From: Neodontobutis hainanensis | Taxonomy: Eukaryota > Chordata > Actinopteri > Gobiiformes > Odontobutidae | Length of the DNA: 64,000 nt | Reading direction: 5' to 3' | NCBI GenBank assembly: GCA_024349245.1 | Contig: JALDNG010000871.1 | Span: forward strand, 28,218-92,217 | Shown: positions 24,055-36,964 of the stretch, piece after piece | Layout: each line of letters begins with the position of its first letter | Position numbering within the stretch: position 1 is the first letter of the stretch | Translations under genes and position numbers: made by a program | The notes under the pieces: generated by a model | Told to the model about the DNA's origin: nothing | The model's input: the letters and a program-made list of their open reading frames with translations, nothing else | The model's database searches: none

Positions 24055-26745
24055 TCTGCAAAATGATCCTTAATTTGACCCAGTGAACATGCACGAAAAG
24101 TCATTTTTATTGGGCCCAAAGTTCAGGGTCGGCGAAAAATTTATGTTTTGAAGTCCCGAAAAAAATATGAAAAATTACTCAGTGGCGACCCCTAGAAAAG
24201 TCAAAATACATTGGGCCTATGGAAAGTGAAAGTACATTTTTTCCAATGTAGAAATACAAAACTTGGTACATCCATAGGACACCTCAGGGCAAACAGAAAA
24301 GTCTATGACAGCCACAGCGTAAACTCAACAGGAAGTCCGCCATGTGGGGTGAAAGGCGCGCCACCTAAATCGCACCCCTTACGCCAAAAGATTCAACTCA
24401 TTGTGTTTTTGTCTAAATGGCCCCAATTTTGGTGAGTATCATCTAGACACATGTGCCAACAAAACTTGTCATTTTGTTTTGATATCTTATCGGGTGTGGG
24501 TGTGGCAAGCCTGTAACGAGGCGGACATTTTTGTGGTAATAAATTATCCCTTTAACTCTCGCAAACGCCTTCTCGGATCAAGTTGGACCCAAAAGGCGTT
24601 TGTGCACATTCATGACCTGAACACAAAGATATGTCAATAAAAGGGTTAGCTTTAGAAATGGCCTCTAGCGCCACCTACAAACTTATAATGGGACCCAAGA
24701 ATTTAGTTTGTCATGGAGACATGAAATTTGGTACACACATCACTTATGTCATGACGAACATAAAAGCCAATGACAACCACCCCTATTTATAAATGTGTTG
24801 CCATAGCAACGCGCAAATATGTGGAAAAAGTCAATGGGAAGGGAAAATTTTAGTTTGTCCTAGGCAAATGAAACTTGGTACACACATCCAGCATGGGCTC
24901 ATGAACAAAAAGCCAATGGGGACCACACCCTAACACACACAAGAAGGCAGCCATTTTGAATTAAAAATGTGAACCGTTAGAATACACCTCAATTTTAAAA
25001 ATTGATAGAAAATAGCTGCTTCATTCGACAAACACCAAACTTAGGCAAAATGAGCTAAACACTTGTGTGCAAAATAGACAATGCCTTTTCTTGTTGTTTT
25101 TGCTCAATTTATATTTTTATTTATTTTTATTTTTCTGCAAATTTTTCTGCAAAATTATCCTTAATTTTGACCCAGAAAATGTGCATAAAAAGTAAATTTT
25201 ATTGGCCACTAAACTCAAGCCTGGCAAAATATTGATGTATCTTAAGTATTTGAAAAATAATAAAAGAAATGACTCAGTGGCGACCCTGGAAAATGAAAAT
25301 ACATTCAGCCTATGGAAAGTGAAAGTATTTTTTTAACGTAGGAAAATGAAACTTGGTACATCCATAGGACACCTCAGGGCAAACAGAAAAGTCTATGACA
25401 GCAACAGCCTAAACTGAACAGGAAGTCCACCATGTGTGAAAGGTGCGACCAACTAAATCGCACCTCGCGTCAAAAAAGGTTAAACCCAATGTGTTTTCAT
25501 CTAAATGGCCCCAAATTTAGTGAGTATCATCTAGACACATGTGCCAACCAAAGTTGTCATTTTGTTTTTGATATCTTATCGGGTGTGGGTGTGGCAAGCG
25601 TGTAACGAAGTGGCCATTTTGTGAAAATAAAATATCCTTAACTCTCAAACGCTTCTCGGATCAAGTTGGACCCAAAAAGGCGTTTGTGCACATTCATGAC
25701 CTGAACACAAAGATATGTCAATAAAAGGGTTAGCTTTAGAAATGGCCCTCTAGCGCCACCTACAAACTTATAATGGGACCCAAGAATTTAGTTTGTCATA
25801 GAGACATGAAATTTGGTACACCCATCTCTTATGTTATGACAAACATAAAAGCCAATGACAACCACCCCCTATTTATAAATGTGTTGCCATAGCAACGGCG
25901 CAAATATGTGGAAAAGTCAATGGGAAGGGAAAATTTTAGTTTGTCCTAGGCAAATGAAACTTGGTACACACATCCAGTATGGGCTTATGAACATAAAAGC
26001 CAATGGGGACCACACCCTATCACACACGAGAAGCGGCCATTTTTAATTGAAAATGTGAACCGGCTTAAAATACACCTCACTTTTAAGAATTGACAGAAAA
26101 TAGCTGCTTCATTCCACAAACACCAAACTTAGGCAAAATGAACTAAACACACGTGTGGTAAATAGACAATGCCTTTTGTTGTTGTTTTTGCTCAATTTAT
26201 ATTTTTATTTAATTTTTATTTTTCTGCAAATTTTTCTGCAAAATTATCCTTAATTTTGACCCAGTAAATGTGCGCAAAAAGTACATTTTATTGGCCACTA
26301 AAAGTAAGCCTGGCGAAATATTGATGTATCTTAAGTATTTGAAAAAATAATAAAAGAAATGACTCAGTGGCGACCCCTGGAAAATGAAAATGCCATTCGG
26401 CCTATGGAAAGTGAAAGTAATTTTTTCCAACGTAGGAAAATGAAACTTAGTACATTTCTAGGACACCTCAGGCCAAACAGAAAAGTCTATGACAGCAACA
26501 GCCTAAACTGAACAGGAAGTCCACCATGTGGGGTGAAAGGCGCGCCACCTAAATCGCACCCCTTACGCCAAAAGACTCAACTCAAAGTGTTTTAATCTAA
26601 ACGGCCTAATATCTGGTGAGTATTATCTAGACACGAGTGCCAATAAAGTTTTCAGTTTGTTTTTGATACATTTGTGGCTGTGGTTGTAATGAGCCTGGGA
26701 AGAGGCAGCCATTTCTTTGGGAAATAAATGCCATTTACCAAATGC
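24055..26745 (+). repeat. Interrupting block: 2.5 tandem copies of a 1.09-kb repeat
   Basis: TCTGCAAAAT starts copies at 24055, 25146 and 26235 (periods 1091 and 1089). The third copy stops near 26745 inside the GTGTGGCAAG region. Each copy contains several AAACTTGGTACA or AAATTTGGTACA phrases and TCTAGCGCCACCTACAAACT. These phrases also occur in the main array units (AAATTTGGTACACT, CTCTAGCGCCACCAACTG), so the block is a distant relative and not foreign sequence. Copies differ by substitutions as well as indels and are older than the A/B/C duplication. No coding capacity. Confidence 0.9.
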
Positions 26746-27240
26746 CAGGATGCTTCCTTTGGAGGAGGCTCCTCCAGAGCCAAGACTAGAGTCTTGTAAA
26801 ACTCCTTAGAATCTTTTGGAACTGGTAAACATGTTATTTTAGACAACTAATATTTACATTTTTACTTTTTAACAGGCGGGTGCAGCGCTTTCTGAGTCAT
26901 TGCAAATCTCCAGCCTGTACTTTTCTCGCCTCAGCCCAAGCATAATCTTTTATTTTCAAAAGTTTAGACAGATCCCAGGAAAACCAGGGAATGTGGAGAC
27001 CTTTAACTCTAAATTACAAGGTGGTGTAGCAGGCCCCAGCAGTAGCACAGGCCCGAGGTGATGAAGCAGGCTCCAGCCAGAAGAAGATTCAAGCAGAGGC
27101 ACAGGCCCGGTTATTTGACATTATCGTGAAGTTTACGCTTTAAAGCACGAAATGCAATCCTCCGAGTACATGTGTCCCCGCGGTCGCAAGGGAGGCGAGG
27201 GCCTTTATCGCCGCTTGCGGCTTTAATTATTATTATTATT
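26746..27240 (+). repeat. Unassigned 3' part of the interrupting block with a variant tail hairpin
   Basis: Sequence not found elsewhere in the window, except that it ends in GCCGCTTGCGGCTTTAATTA (hairpin at 27210-27221) and a TTA run, in the same position and form as the GCTGCTTGCAGC tail of the array units. An 8-bp palindrome, TGGAGGAG then CTCCTCCA, lies at 26760-26776. The 64-codon minus open frame at 26652-26846 has no recognisable features. Confidence 0.6.
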
Positions 27241-28946
27241 CCGCATGGGAGTCTATGGTAGGCCATAGAACCGTATGCTAAAAAGTTGTGAAATTTGGTA
27301 CACTAAAAGTGGACAGTGTGAGCTGTCATTCTGACAAATCTGAAGTGTCTACCTTAATCCCTCTAGCGCCACCAACTGTCCAAAGTCGGACTTATGTTTA
27401 TGTTAATAACTTTTGAACCGTAAGGCCTAGAATTAAAATTCTTTTTTCCTCTGATTCCTTAGCTCATGACGATTCGATTGCACCCTATGACGTCATTTTC
27501 CGCCATGATAGTTTTTCCGCCATTTTGAATTTTCTAAAAATGTACTTTTGCGAACTCCTCCTAGGCCGTTTGTCCGATTATCACGAAAATTGAACCAGAT
27601 CATCTTCAGACCTATGCTGACAAAAGTTATTAAAAGAAAGTTGATTCGTCAAACCGTTTTTCGAATACCGCGCAAATAAATTTGACTTAATGTGCATAAA
27701 AATGAAAGTTAGGCTATATCTCTGCAATGCTTTAACATATTCTCACCAAACTTAGTACATGTTATTGCAACTAAGATTTGAGGATGCCTGCAGAGTTTTG
27801 GCGCAGCGCCTCCTAGTGGTCAGGAGATATGAAAAAGTCAATTATTTGGTTATATCTTCTGAACGCTTTTGCCAAAAATCATAAAACTGGTCTCTTTAGA
27901 TTCAGTGCATCATGCCGAGTCCTGCGATACCAAATTTTCCCATATCGCCATTTTGAGCGCCGGCCATTATGAATATTGTCAAAAGTGCTATATTTTTTAA
28001 CGCATTGCCGCATCATTATGAAACTTGGTATGTGTCTTCGACCAAGCCCTGAAGGTACTCAAAAGTTTTGGGGCAGCGCCACCTTGTGGTCAAAAGTTAT
28101 AACCCAAATCAATAAATATGCTAATAACTTTTTATTACGTTAACCTATTGTAAAACAAATGGTCTTAATGTGTTCACTGGATCAAGCCGAGCCCAGATAC
28201 CAAATATGTCTTATTCGGACAAACATCCTGTTTGCCATGTTGTCTTTCTTTAAAACCTACTTTTTCGAACTCCTCCCACACCGCGTTTGGCCGATTTTCA
28301 CCAAAATTGAACCAGATCTTCTTCAGACTATGTTGACAAAAAGTTATTAAAAGAAAGTTGATTCGTCAAACCGTTGTCGAATACTGCAAATGAAATCAAC
28401 TTAGTGCGCACAAAAATGAAAGTCGGGCTATATCTCTGCAATGCTTTAATATTTTCTAACCAAACTTAGTAATTGTTATGGCAACAATGACTTCAGTCTG
28501 CCTGCTGAGTTTGAGGACCTTAGTTGTTTCACACATCAGTTTGGTTACTGCGCTGCCTCTAGGTCGACCGTGATAAACCATTCAATCAAAGTGCTAAAGA
28601 CCGTATTGATGATTTTTGAGCCATTTAGACTGAAGTCTTACTGAAATGTCTTTAGATACTTACTGCCATTGGTCTGATGCTGCCAGCCATTAACACATTG
28701 AGTCTGCCTGCAGAGTTTGAGCACTCTAGTTGTTTCACACATCAGTTTGGTTACTGGTCGACCGTGATAAACCATTCAATCAAAGTGCTAAAGACCGTAT
28801 TGATGATTTTTCAGCCATTTAGACTGAAGTCTTATTGAAATTTCTTTATATGCTTACTGCCGTTGGTCTGATGCTGCCGCTATGTCGGCATGAGATTGAA
28901 TGCCGCCTAGTGCTTGGCCCGTCATTGCTGCTTGCAGCTATATTTA
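27241..28946 (+). repeat. Array unit D (type 2, 1.71 kb)
   Basis: Starts CCGCATGGGAGTCTATGGTA. Shorter than type 1 because it lacks the private segment and inverted tail. CRE at 27488-27495. More diverged from the other type 2 units (L, M, N) at its 3' end. Confidence 0.93.
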
Positions 28947-28963
28947 TTATTATTATTCTTCTT

Positions 28964-30925
28964 CCGCATGGAAGTCTATGGCAGGCCATAGAAGCGTTTG
29001 CGGAAAATGATGAAAGTTGGCACACTCATTAAGGACAGTCCAATCATTGATCCTAGCAAATTTGAAGTGTCTAACTTAATATCTCTAGCGCCACCAACTG
29101 TTCAAAGTTGGACTTATGTTTATGCTAATAACTTTTGAACCGTAAGGCCTAGAATTAAAATTCTTTTTCCTCTGATTCCTTAGCTCAAGCCGATTTGATT
29201 GCACCCTATGACGTCATTTTCCGCCATGATAGTTTTTCCGCCATTTTGAATTTTCTAAAAACGTACTTTTGCGAACTCCTCCTAGGCCGTAGCGCCAATT
29301 TTCATGAAAATTGAACCAGATCTTCTTCAGACTATGCTGACTAAAAGTTATGAGAATAAAGTTGATTTGTTCAAACCGTTGTCGAATACCGCGCAAATGA
29401 ATTCGACTTAGTGCGCACAAAAATAAAATCAGGCTATATCTCTGCAATGCTTTAATATTTTCTAACCAAACTTAGTAGGTGTTATGGCAACCATGACTTG
29501 AGGATGTGTGCAGAGTTTTGGCACAGCGCCACCTAGTGGTCTAGAGATATAAAAATATGACATTTTTGCTTATTATTACTTCAGAATGCTTTAGCCAAAA
29601 ATCACAAACTTGGTCTCTTTAGATGCGTGGCATCATGCCGAGTCGTAGCATAGCCAATTTGCCCATATCAACTATTTTGAAGTCGGCCATCTTGAATTTT
29701 GTCAAAAAGTGGTATATTTTTGAACGCATTGCCGCATCATTACAAAACTTGGTATGTGTCTTGGCATCAAGCCCTGAAGGTACTCAAAAGTTTTGGGGCA
29801 GCGCCACCTTGTGGTCAAAAGTTATAACCAAATTGACAAATATGCTAATAACTTTTGATTTTCTTAACCTATTGTAAATCAAATGGTCTTAATGTCTTCA
29901 CTGGATCAAGCCGAGAGCACAGATAACAAATATGTCCTATTCGCCAAACTTCCCGTTTGCTATGTTGTCTATCTTTAAAAACCTACTTTTCGAACTCCTC
30001 CCACACCGTTTGTCCAATTTTGACCAAAATTGAATCATAACATCTTCAGACCATGCTGACAAAAGTTATATAAAGATTAAGTTGATTAGTCAAACCGTTT
30101 TGAATACCGTGCAAATGAATTTGACCTAATGCGCCTAAAATCAAAGTCAGGCTATATCTCTGCAATGCTTTAACATATTCTAACCAAACTTAGTACCTGT
30201 TATGTCAACCAGGACTCGAGGCTGCCTGCAGAGTTTTGGGTCAGCGCCCCCTAGTGGTCCAGACATACAAAAATGTGACATTTTTTTAAATATACCTTCA
30301 GAATGCTTTAGCCAAAATACACCAAACTGGTCTCTTTAGATTTGTGGCATCATGCCGAGCCGTACCATAGCCATTTTTCCCATACCAACGATTCTGGGAG
30401 TCGGCCATTTTGAGTTTTCTATAAAAGTACTTTTGCGAACTCCTCCTAGGCCGTTTGTCCAATTTTCATGAAAATTGAACCAGATCATCTTTAGACTATC
30501 CTGACAAAAGTTCTTAGAATTACGATGATTGGTCAAACCGTTTTTGAATACCGCGCAAATCAAATCGACTTAATGCGCAAAAAAAAGGATATCAGGCTAT
30601 ATCTCTGCAATGCTTTAATATATTCTAACCAAACTTAGTACGTGTTATGTCAACCATGACTCGAGGCTGCCTGCAGAGTTTGAGCACTCTAGTTGTTTCA
30701 CACATCAGTTTGGTTACTGCACTGCCTCTGGATTGGAGCGTGATAAACCATTCAATCAAAGTGCTAAAGACCATATTGATGATTTTTCAGCCATTTAGAC
30801 TGAAGTCTTATTGAAATGTCTTTAACTGCTTACTGCCGTTGGTCTGATGCTGCCACCCAGGTCGGCATGAGATTGAATGCCGGCCTTGTGCTTGGCCCCG
30901 TTATTGCTGCTTGCAGCTATATTTA
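28964..30925 (+). repeat. Array unit E (type 3, 1.96 kb)
   Basis: First type 3 unit; starts CCGCATGGAAGTCTATGGCA. CRE at 29209-29216. Two exact CTCF-core matches on the minus strand, at 29526-29539 and 30244-30257. Confidence 0.94.
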
Positions 30926-30945
30926 TTATTATTATTCTTCTTCTT

Positions 30946-32895
30946 CCGCCATGGAAGTCTATGGCAGGCCATAGAAGCGTTATGGAAAATGATGAAAGTT
31001 GGCACACTCATTAAGGACAGTCCAATCATTGATCCTAGCAAATTTGAAGTGTCTAACTTAATATCTCTAGCGCCACCAACTGTTCAAAGTTGGACTTATG
31101 TTTATGCTAATAACTTTTGAACCGTAAGGCCTAGAATTAAAATTCTTTTTTCCTCTGATTCCTTAGCTCAAGCCGATTTGATTGCACCCTATGACGTCAT
31201 TTTCCGCCATGATAGTTTTTCCGCCATTTTGGATTTTCTAAAAACGTACTTTTGCGAACTCCTCCTAGGCCGTGGCGCCAATTTTCATGAAAATTGAACC
31301 ACATCATCTCCAGACTATGCTGACAAAAAGTTATATAAAGAAAGTTGATTTGTTAAACCGTTGTCGAATACCGCAAATGAAATTGACTTAGTGCGCACAA
31401 AAATAAAAGTCAGGCTATATCTCTGCAATGCTTTAATATTTTCTAACCAAACTTAGTAGGTGTTATGGCAACCATGACTTGAGGATGTGTGCAGAGTTTT
31501 GGCACAGCGCCACCTAGTGGTCTAGAGATATAAAAATATGACATTTTTATTATTACTTCAGAATGCTTTAGCCAAAAATCACAAACTTGGTCTCTTTAGA
31601 TGCGTGGCATCATGCCGAGTCGTAGCATAGCCAATTTGCCCATATCAACTATTTTGGAAGTCGGCCATCTTGAATTTTGTCAAAAAGTGGTATATTTTTG
31701 AACGCATTGCCGCATCATTACAAAACTTGGTATGCGTCTTCGCATCAAGCCCTGAAGGTACTCAAAAGTTTTGGGGCAGCGCCACCTTGTGGTCAAAAGT
31801 TATAACCAAATTGACAAATATGCTAATAACTTTTGATTTTCTTAACCTATTGTAAATCAAATGGTCTTAATGTCTTCACTGGATCAAGCCGAGCACAGAT
31901 AACAAATATGTCCTATTCGCCAAACTTCCCGTTGCTATGTTGTCTATCTTTAAAAACCTACTTTTTCGAACTCCTCCACACCGTTTGTCCAATTTTGACC
32001 AAAATTGAATCATAACATCTTCAGACCATGCTGACAAAAAGTTATATAAAGAAAGTTGATTAGTCAAACCGTTTTCGAATACCGTGCAAATGAATTTGAC
32101 CTAATGCGCTAAAATCAAAGTCAGGCTATATCTCTGCAATGCTTTAACATATTCTAACCAAACTTAGTACCTGTTATGTCAACCAGGACTCGAGGCTGCC
32201 TGCAGAGTTTTGGGTCAGCGCCCCTAGTGGTCCAGACATACAAAAATGTGACATTTTTAAATATACCTTCAGAATGCTTTAGCCAAAATACACCAAACTG
32301 GTCTCTTTAGATTTGTGGCATCATGCCGAGCAGCCGTACCATAGCCATTTTTCCCATACCAACGATTCTGGGAGTCGGCCATTTTGAGTTTTCTATAAAA
32401 GTACTTTTGCGAACTCCTCCTAGGCCGTTTGTCCAATTTTCATGAAAATTGAACCAGATCATCTTTAGACTATCCTGACAAAAGTTCTTAGAATTACGAT
32501 GATTGGTCAAACCGTTTTTGAATACCGCGCAAATCAAATCGACTTAATGCGCAAAAAGGATATCAGGCTATATCTCTGCAATGCTTTAATATATTCTAAC
32601 CAAACTTAGTACGTGTTATGTCAACCATGACTCGAGGCTGCCTGCAGAGTTTGAGCACTCTAGTTGTTTCACACATCAGTGTGGTTACTGCACTGCCTCT
32701 AGGTCGAACGTGATAAACCATTCAATCAAAGTGCTAAAGACCATATTGATGATTTTTCAGCCATTTAGACTGAAGTCTTATTGAAATGTCTTTAACTGCT
32801 TACTGCCGTTGGTCTGATGCTGCCACCCAGGTCGGCATGAGATTGAATGCCGGCCTTGTGCTTGGCCCCGTTATTGCTGCTTGCAGCTATATTTA
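30946..32895 (+). repeat. Array unit F (type 3, 1.95 kb)
   Basis: Starts CCGCCATGGAAGTCTATGGC. CRE at 31192-31199. CTCF-core match at 31507-31520. The second site lost one C (GCGCCCCTAGTGG near 32218). The phrase TCTCTGCAATGCTTTA recurs at about 31420, 32131 and 32573, exposing three internal modules. Confidence 0.94.
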
Positions 32896-32975
32896 TTATT
32901 AGGGGCCAAGCACCGAAGGTGCTGGAGGCACCTATTGTTTTTGTTCCGGTTCTTATTATTATTATTCTTCTTCTT
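32896..32975 (+). repeat. Complete head module between units F and G
   Basis: TTAGGGGCCAAGCACCGAAG followed by GTGCTGGAGGCACCTATTG and a GTTCCGGTTC end: the same version as the first copies of the 16.94-kb head cluster. It places a head directly 5' of a body, which supports head plus body as one element. Confidence 0.9.
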
Positions 32976-34931
32976 CCGCCATGGAAGTCTATGGCAGGCC
33001 ATAGAAGCGCTTATGGAAAATGATGAAAGTTGGCACACTCATTAAGGACAGTCCAATCATTGATCCTAGCAAATTGGAAGTGTCTAACTTAATATCTCTA
33101 GCGCCACCAACTGTTCAAATTTGGACTTATGTTTATGCTAATAACTTTTGAACCGTAAGGCCTAGAATTAAAATTCTTTTTTCCTCTGATTCCTTAGCTC
33201 AAGCCGATTTGATTGCACCCTATGACGTCATTTTCCGCCATGATAGTTTTTCCGCCATTTTGGATTTTCTAAAAAACGTACTTTTGCGAACTCCTCCTAG
33301 GCCGTGGCGCCAATTTTCATGAAAATTGAACCACATCATCTCCAGACTATGCTGACAAAAAGTTATATAAAGAAAGTTGATTTGTTAAACCGTTGTCGAA
33401 TACCGCAAATGAAATTGACTTAGTGCGCACAAAAATAAAAGTCAGGCTATATCTCTGCAATGCTTTAATATTTTCTAACCAAACTTAGTAGGTGTTATGG
33501 CAACCATGACTTGAGGATGTGTGCAGAGTTTTGGCACAGCGCCACCTAGTGGTCTAGAGATATAAAAATATGACATTTTTATTATTACTTCAGAATGCTT
33601 TAGCCAAAAATCACAAACTTGGTCTCTTTAGATGCGTGGCATCATGCCGAGTCGTAGCATAGCCAATTTTCCCATATCAACTATTTTGGAAGTCGGCCAT
33701 CTTGAATTTTGTCAAAAGTGGTATATTTTTGAACGCATTGCGCATCATTACAAAACTTGGTATGCGTCTTGACATCAAGCCCTGAAGGTACTCAAAAGTT
33801 TTGGGGCAGCGCCACCTTGTGGTCAAAAGTTATAACCAAATTGACAAATATGCTAATAACTTTTGATTTTCTTAACCTATTGTAAATCAAATGGTCTTAA
33901 TGTCTTCACTGGATCAAGCCGAGAGCACAGATAACAAATATGTCCTATTCGCCAAACTTCCCGCTTTGCTATGTTGTCTATCTTTAAAAACCTACTTTTT
34001 CGAACTCCTCCCACACCGTTTGTCCAATTTTGACCAAAATTGAATCATAACATCTTCAGACCATGCTGACAAAAAGTTATATAAAGAAAGTTGATTAGTC
34101 AAACCGTTTTCGAATACCGTGCAAATGAATTTGACCTAATGCGCCTAAAATCAAAGTCAGGCTATATCTCTGCAATGCTTTAACATATTCTAACCAAACT
34201 TAGTACCTGTTATGTCAACCACGACTCGAGGCTGCCTGCAGAGTTTTGGGTCAGCGCCCCCTAGTGGTCCAGACATACAAAAATGTGACATTTTTTTAAA
34301 TATACCTTCAGAATGCTTTAGCCAAAATACACCAAACTGGTCTCTTTAGATTTGTGGCATCATGCCGAGCCGTACCATAGCCATTTTTCCCATACCAACG
34401 ATTCTGGGAGTCGGCCATTTTGAGTTTTCTATAAAAGTACTTTTGCGAACTCCTCCTAGGCCGTTTGTCCAATTTTCATGAAAATTGAACCAGATCATCT
34501 TTAGACTATCCTGACAAAAGTTCTTAGAATTACGATGATTGGTCAAACCGTTTTGAATACCGCGCAAATCAAATCGACTTAATGCGCAAAAAAGGATATC
34601 AGGCTATATCTCTGCAATGCTTTAATATATTCTAACCAAACTTAGTACGTGTTATGTCAACCATGACTCGAGGCTGCCTGCAGAGTTTGAGCACTCTAGT
34701 TGTTTCACACATCAGTGTGGTTACTGCACTGCCTCTAGGTCGAACGTGATAAACCATTCAATCAAAGTGCTAAAGACCATATTGATGATTTTTCAGCCAT
34801 TTAGACTGAAGTCTTATTGAAATGTCTTTAACTGCTTACTGCCGTTGGTCTGATGCTGCCACCCAGGTCGGCATGAGATTGAATGCCGGCCTTGTGCTTG
34901 GCCCCGTTATTGCTGCTTGCAGCTATATTTA
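32976..34931 (+). repeat. Array unit G (type 3, 1.96 kb)
   Basis: Very close to F and H. CRE at 33223-33230. CTCF-core matches at 33539-33552 and 34254-34267. Joined to H by only a short TTATTCTTCTTC linker. Confidence 0.94.
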
Positions 34932-34945
34932 TTATTCTTCTTCTT

Positions 34946-36896
34946 CCGCCATGGAAGTCTATGGCAGGCCATAGAAGCGTTTGCGGGAAAATGATGAAAG
35001 TTGGCACACTCATTAAGGACAGTCCAATCATTGATCCTAGCAAATTTGAAGTGTCTAACTTAATATCTCTAGCGCCACCAACTGTTCAAAGTTGGACTTA
35101 TGTTTATGCTAATAACTTTTGAACCGTAAGGCCTAGAATTAAAATTCTTTTTCCTCTGATTCCTTAGCTCAAGCCGATTTGATTGCACCCTATGACGTCA
35201 TTTTCCGCCATGATAGTTTTTCCGCCATTTTGATTTTCTAAAAACGTACTTTTGCGAACTCCTCCTAGGCCGTGGCGCCAATTTTCATGAAAATTGAACC
35301 ACATCATCTTCCAGACTATGCTGACAAAAATTTATATAAAGAAAGTTGATTTGTTAAACCGTTGTCGAATACGCGCAAATGAAATTGACTTAGTGCGCAC
35401 AAAAATAAAAGTCAGGCTATATCTCTGCAATGCTTTAATATTTTCTAACCAAACTTAGTAGGTGTTATGGCAACCATGACTTGAGGATGTGCCTGCAGAG
35501 TTTTGGCACAGCGCCACCTAGTGGTCTAGAGATATAAAAATATGACATTTTTTATTATTACTTCAGAATGCTTTAGCCAAAAATCACAAACTTGGTCTCT
35601 TTAGATGCGTGGCATCATGCCGAGTCGTAGCATAGCCAATTTGCCCATATCAACTATTTTGGAAGTCGGCCATCTTGAATTTTGTCAAAAAGTGGTATAT
35701 TTTTGAACGCATTGCCGCATCATTACAAAACTTGGTATGCGTCTTCGCATCAAGCCCTGAAGGTACTCAAAAGTTTTGGGGCAGCGCCACCTTGTGGTCA
35801 AAAGTTATAACCAAATTGACAAATATGCTAATAACTTTTGATTTTCTTAACCTATTGTAAATCAAATGGTCTTAATGTCTTCACTGGATCAAGCCGAGCA
35901 CAGATAACAAATATGTCCTATTCGCCAAACTTCCCGCTTTGCTATGTTGTCTATCTTTAAAAACCTACTTTTTCGAACTCCTCCCACCGTTTGTCCAATT
36001 TTGACCAAAATTGAATCATAACATCTTCAGACCATGCTGACAAAAAGTTATATAAAGAAAGTTGATTAGTCAAACCGTTTTCGAATACCGTGCAAATGAA
36101 TTTGACCTAATGCGCCTAAAATCAAAGTCAGGCTATATCTCTGCAATGCTTTAACATATTCTAACCAAACTTAGTACCTGTTATGTCAACCAGGACTCGA
36201 GGCTGCCTGCAGAGTTTTGGGTCAGCGCCCCTAGTGGTCCAGACATACAAAAATGTGACATTTTTAAATATACCTTCAGAATGCTTTAGCCAAAATACAC
36301 CAAACTGGTCTCTTTAGATTTGTGGCATCATGCCGAGCCGCACCATAGCCATTTTCCCATACCAACGATTCTGGGAGTCGGCCATTTTGAGTTTTCTATA
36401 AAAGTACTTTTGCGAACTCCTCCTAGGCCGTTTGTCCAATTTTCATGAAAATTGAACCAGATCATCTTTAGACTATCCTGACAAAAAGTTCTTAGAATTA
36501 CGATGATTGGTCAAACCGTTTTTGAATACCGCGCAAATCAAATCGACTTAATGCGCAAAAAAAATATCAGGCTATATCTCTGCAATGCTTTAATATATTC
36601 TAACCAAACTTAGTACGTGTTATGTCAACCATGACTCGAGGCTGCCTGCAGAGTTTGAGCACTCTAGTTGTTTCACACATCAGTGTGGTTACTGCACTGC
36701 CTCTAGGTCCGTGATAAACCATTCAATCAAAGTGCTAAAGACCATATTGATGATTTTTCAGCCATTTAGACTGAAGTCTTATTGAAATGTCTTTAACTGC
36801 TTACTGCCGTTGGTCTGATGCTGCCACCCAGGTCGGCATGAGATTGAATGCCGACCTTGTGCTTGGCCCCGTTATTGCTGCTTGCAGCTATATTTA
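34946..36896 (+). repeat. Array unit H (type 3, 1.95 kb)
   Basis: CRE at 35193-35200. CTCF-core match at 35511-35524; the second site is one C short (near 36224). The upstream tail hairpin is a perfect 9-bp stem, GGTCGGCAT at 36831-36839 with ATGCCGACC at 36848-36856. Other units have a G where H has the pairing A. Confidence 0.94.
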
Positions 36897-36964
36897 GGGG
36901 CCAAAGCAGGTGCTGAGGCACCTATTGTTTTCGTTCGGTTCTTTTTATTATTATTCTTCTTCTT
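36897..36964 (+). repeat. Degenerate head between units H and I
   Basis: GGGGCCAAAGCAGGTGCTGA then GGCACCTATTGTTTTCG: the inner GCACC/GGTGC stem is damaged, while AGGTGC and GCACCT can still pair around a short loop. Confidence 0.85.

Noticed and set aside
26652..26846. 64-residue minus-strand open frame (MSKITCLPVPKDSKEF)
   Set aside because: Short, spans the end of the 1.09-kb repeat and unassigned DNA, and has no recognisable family.
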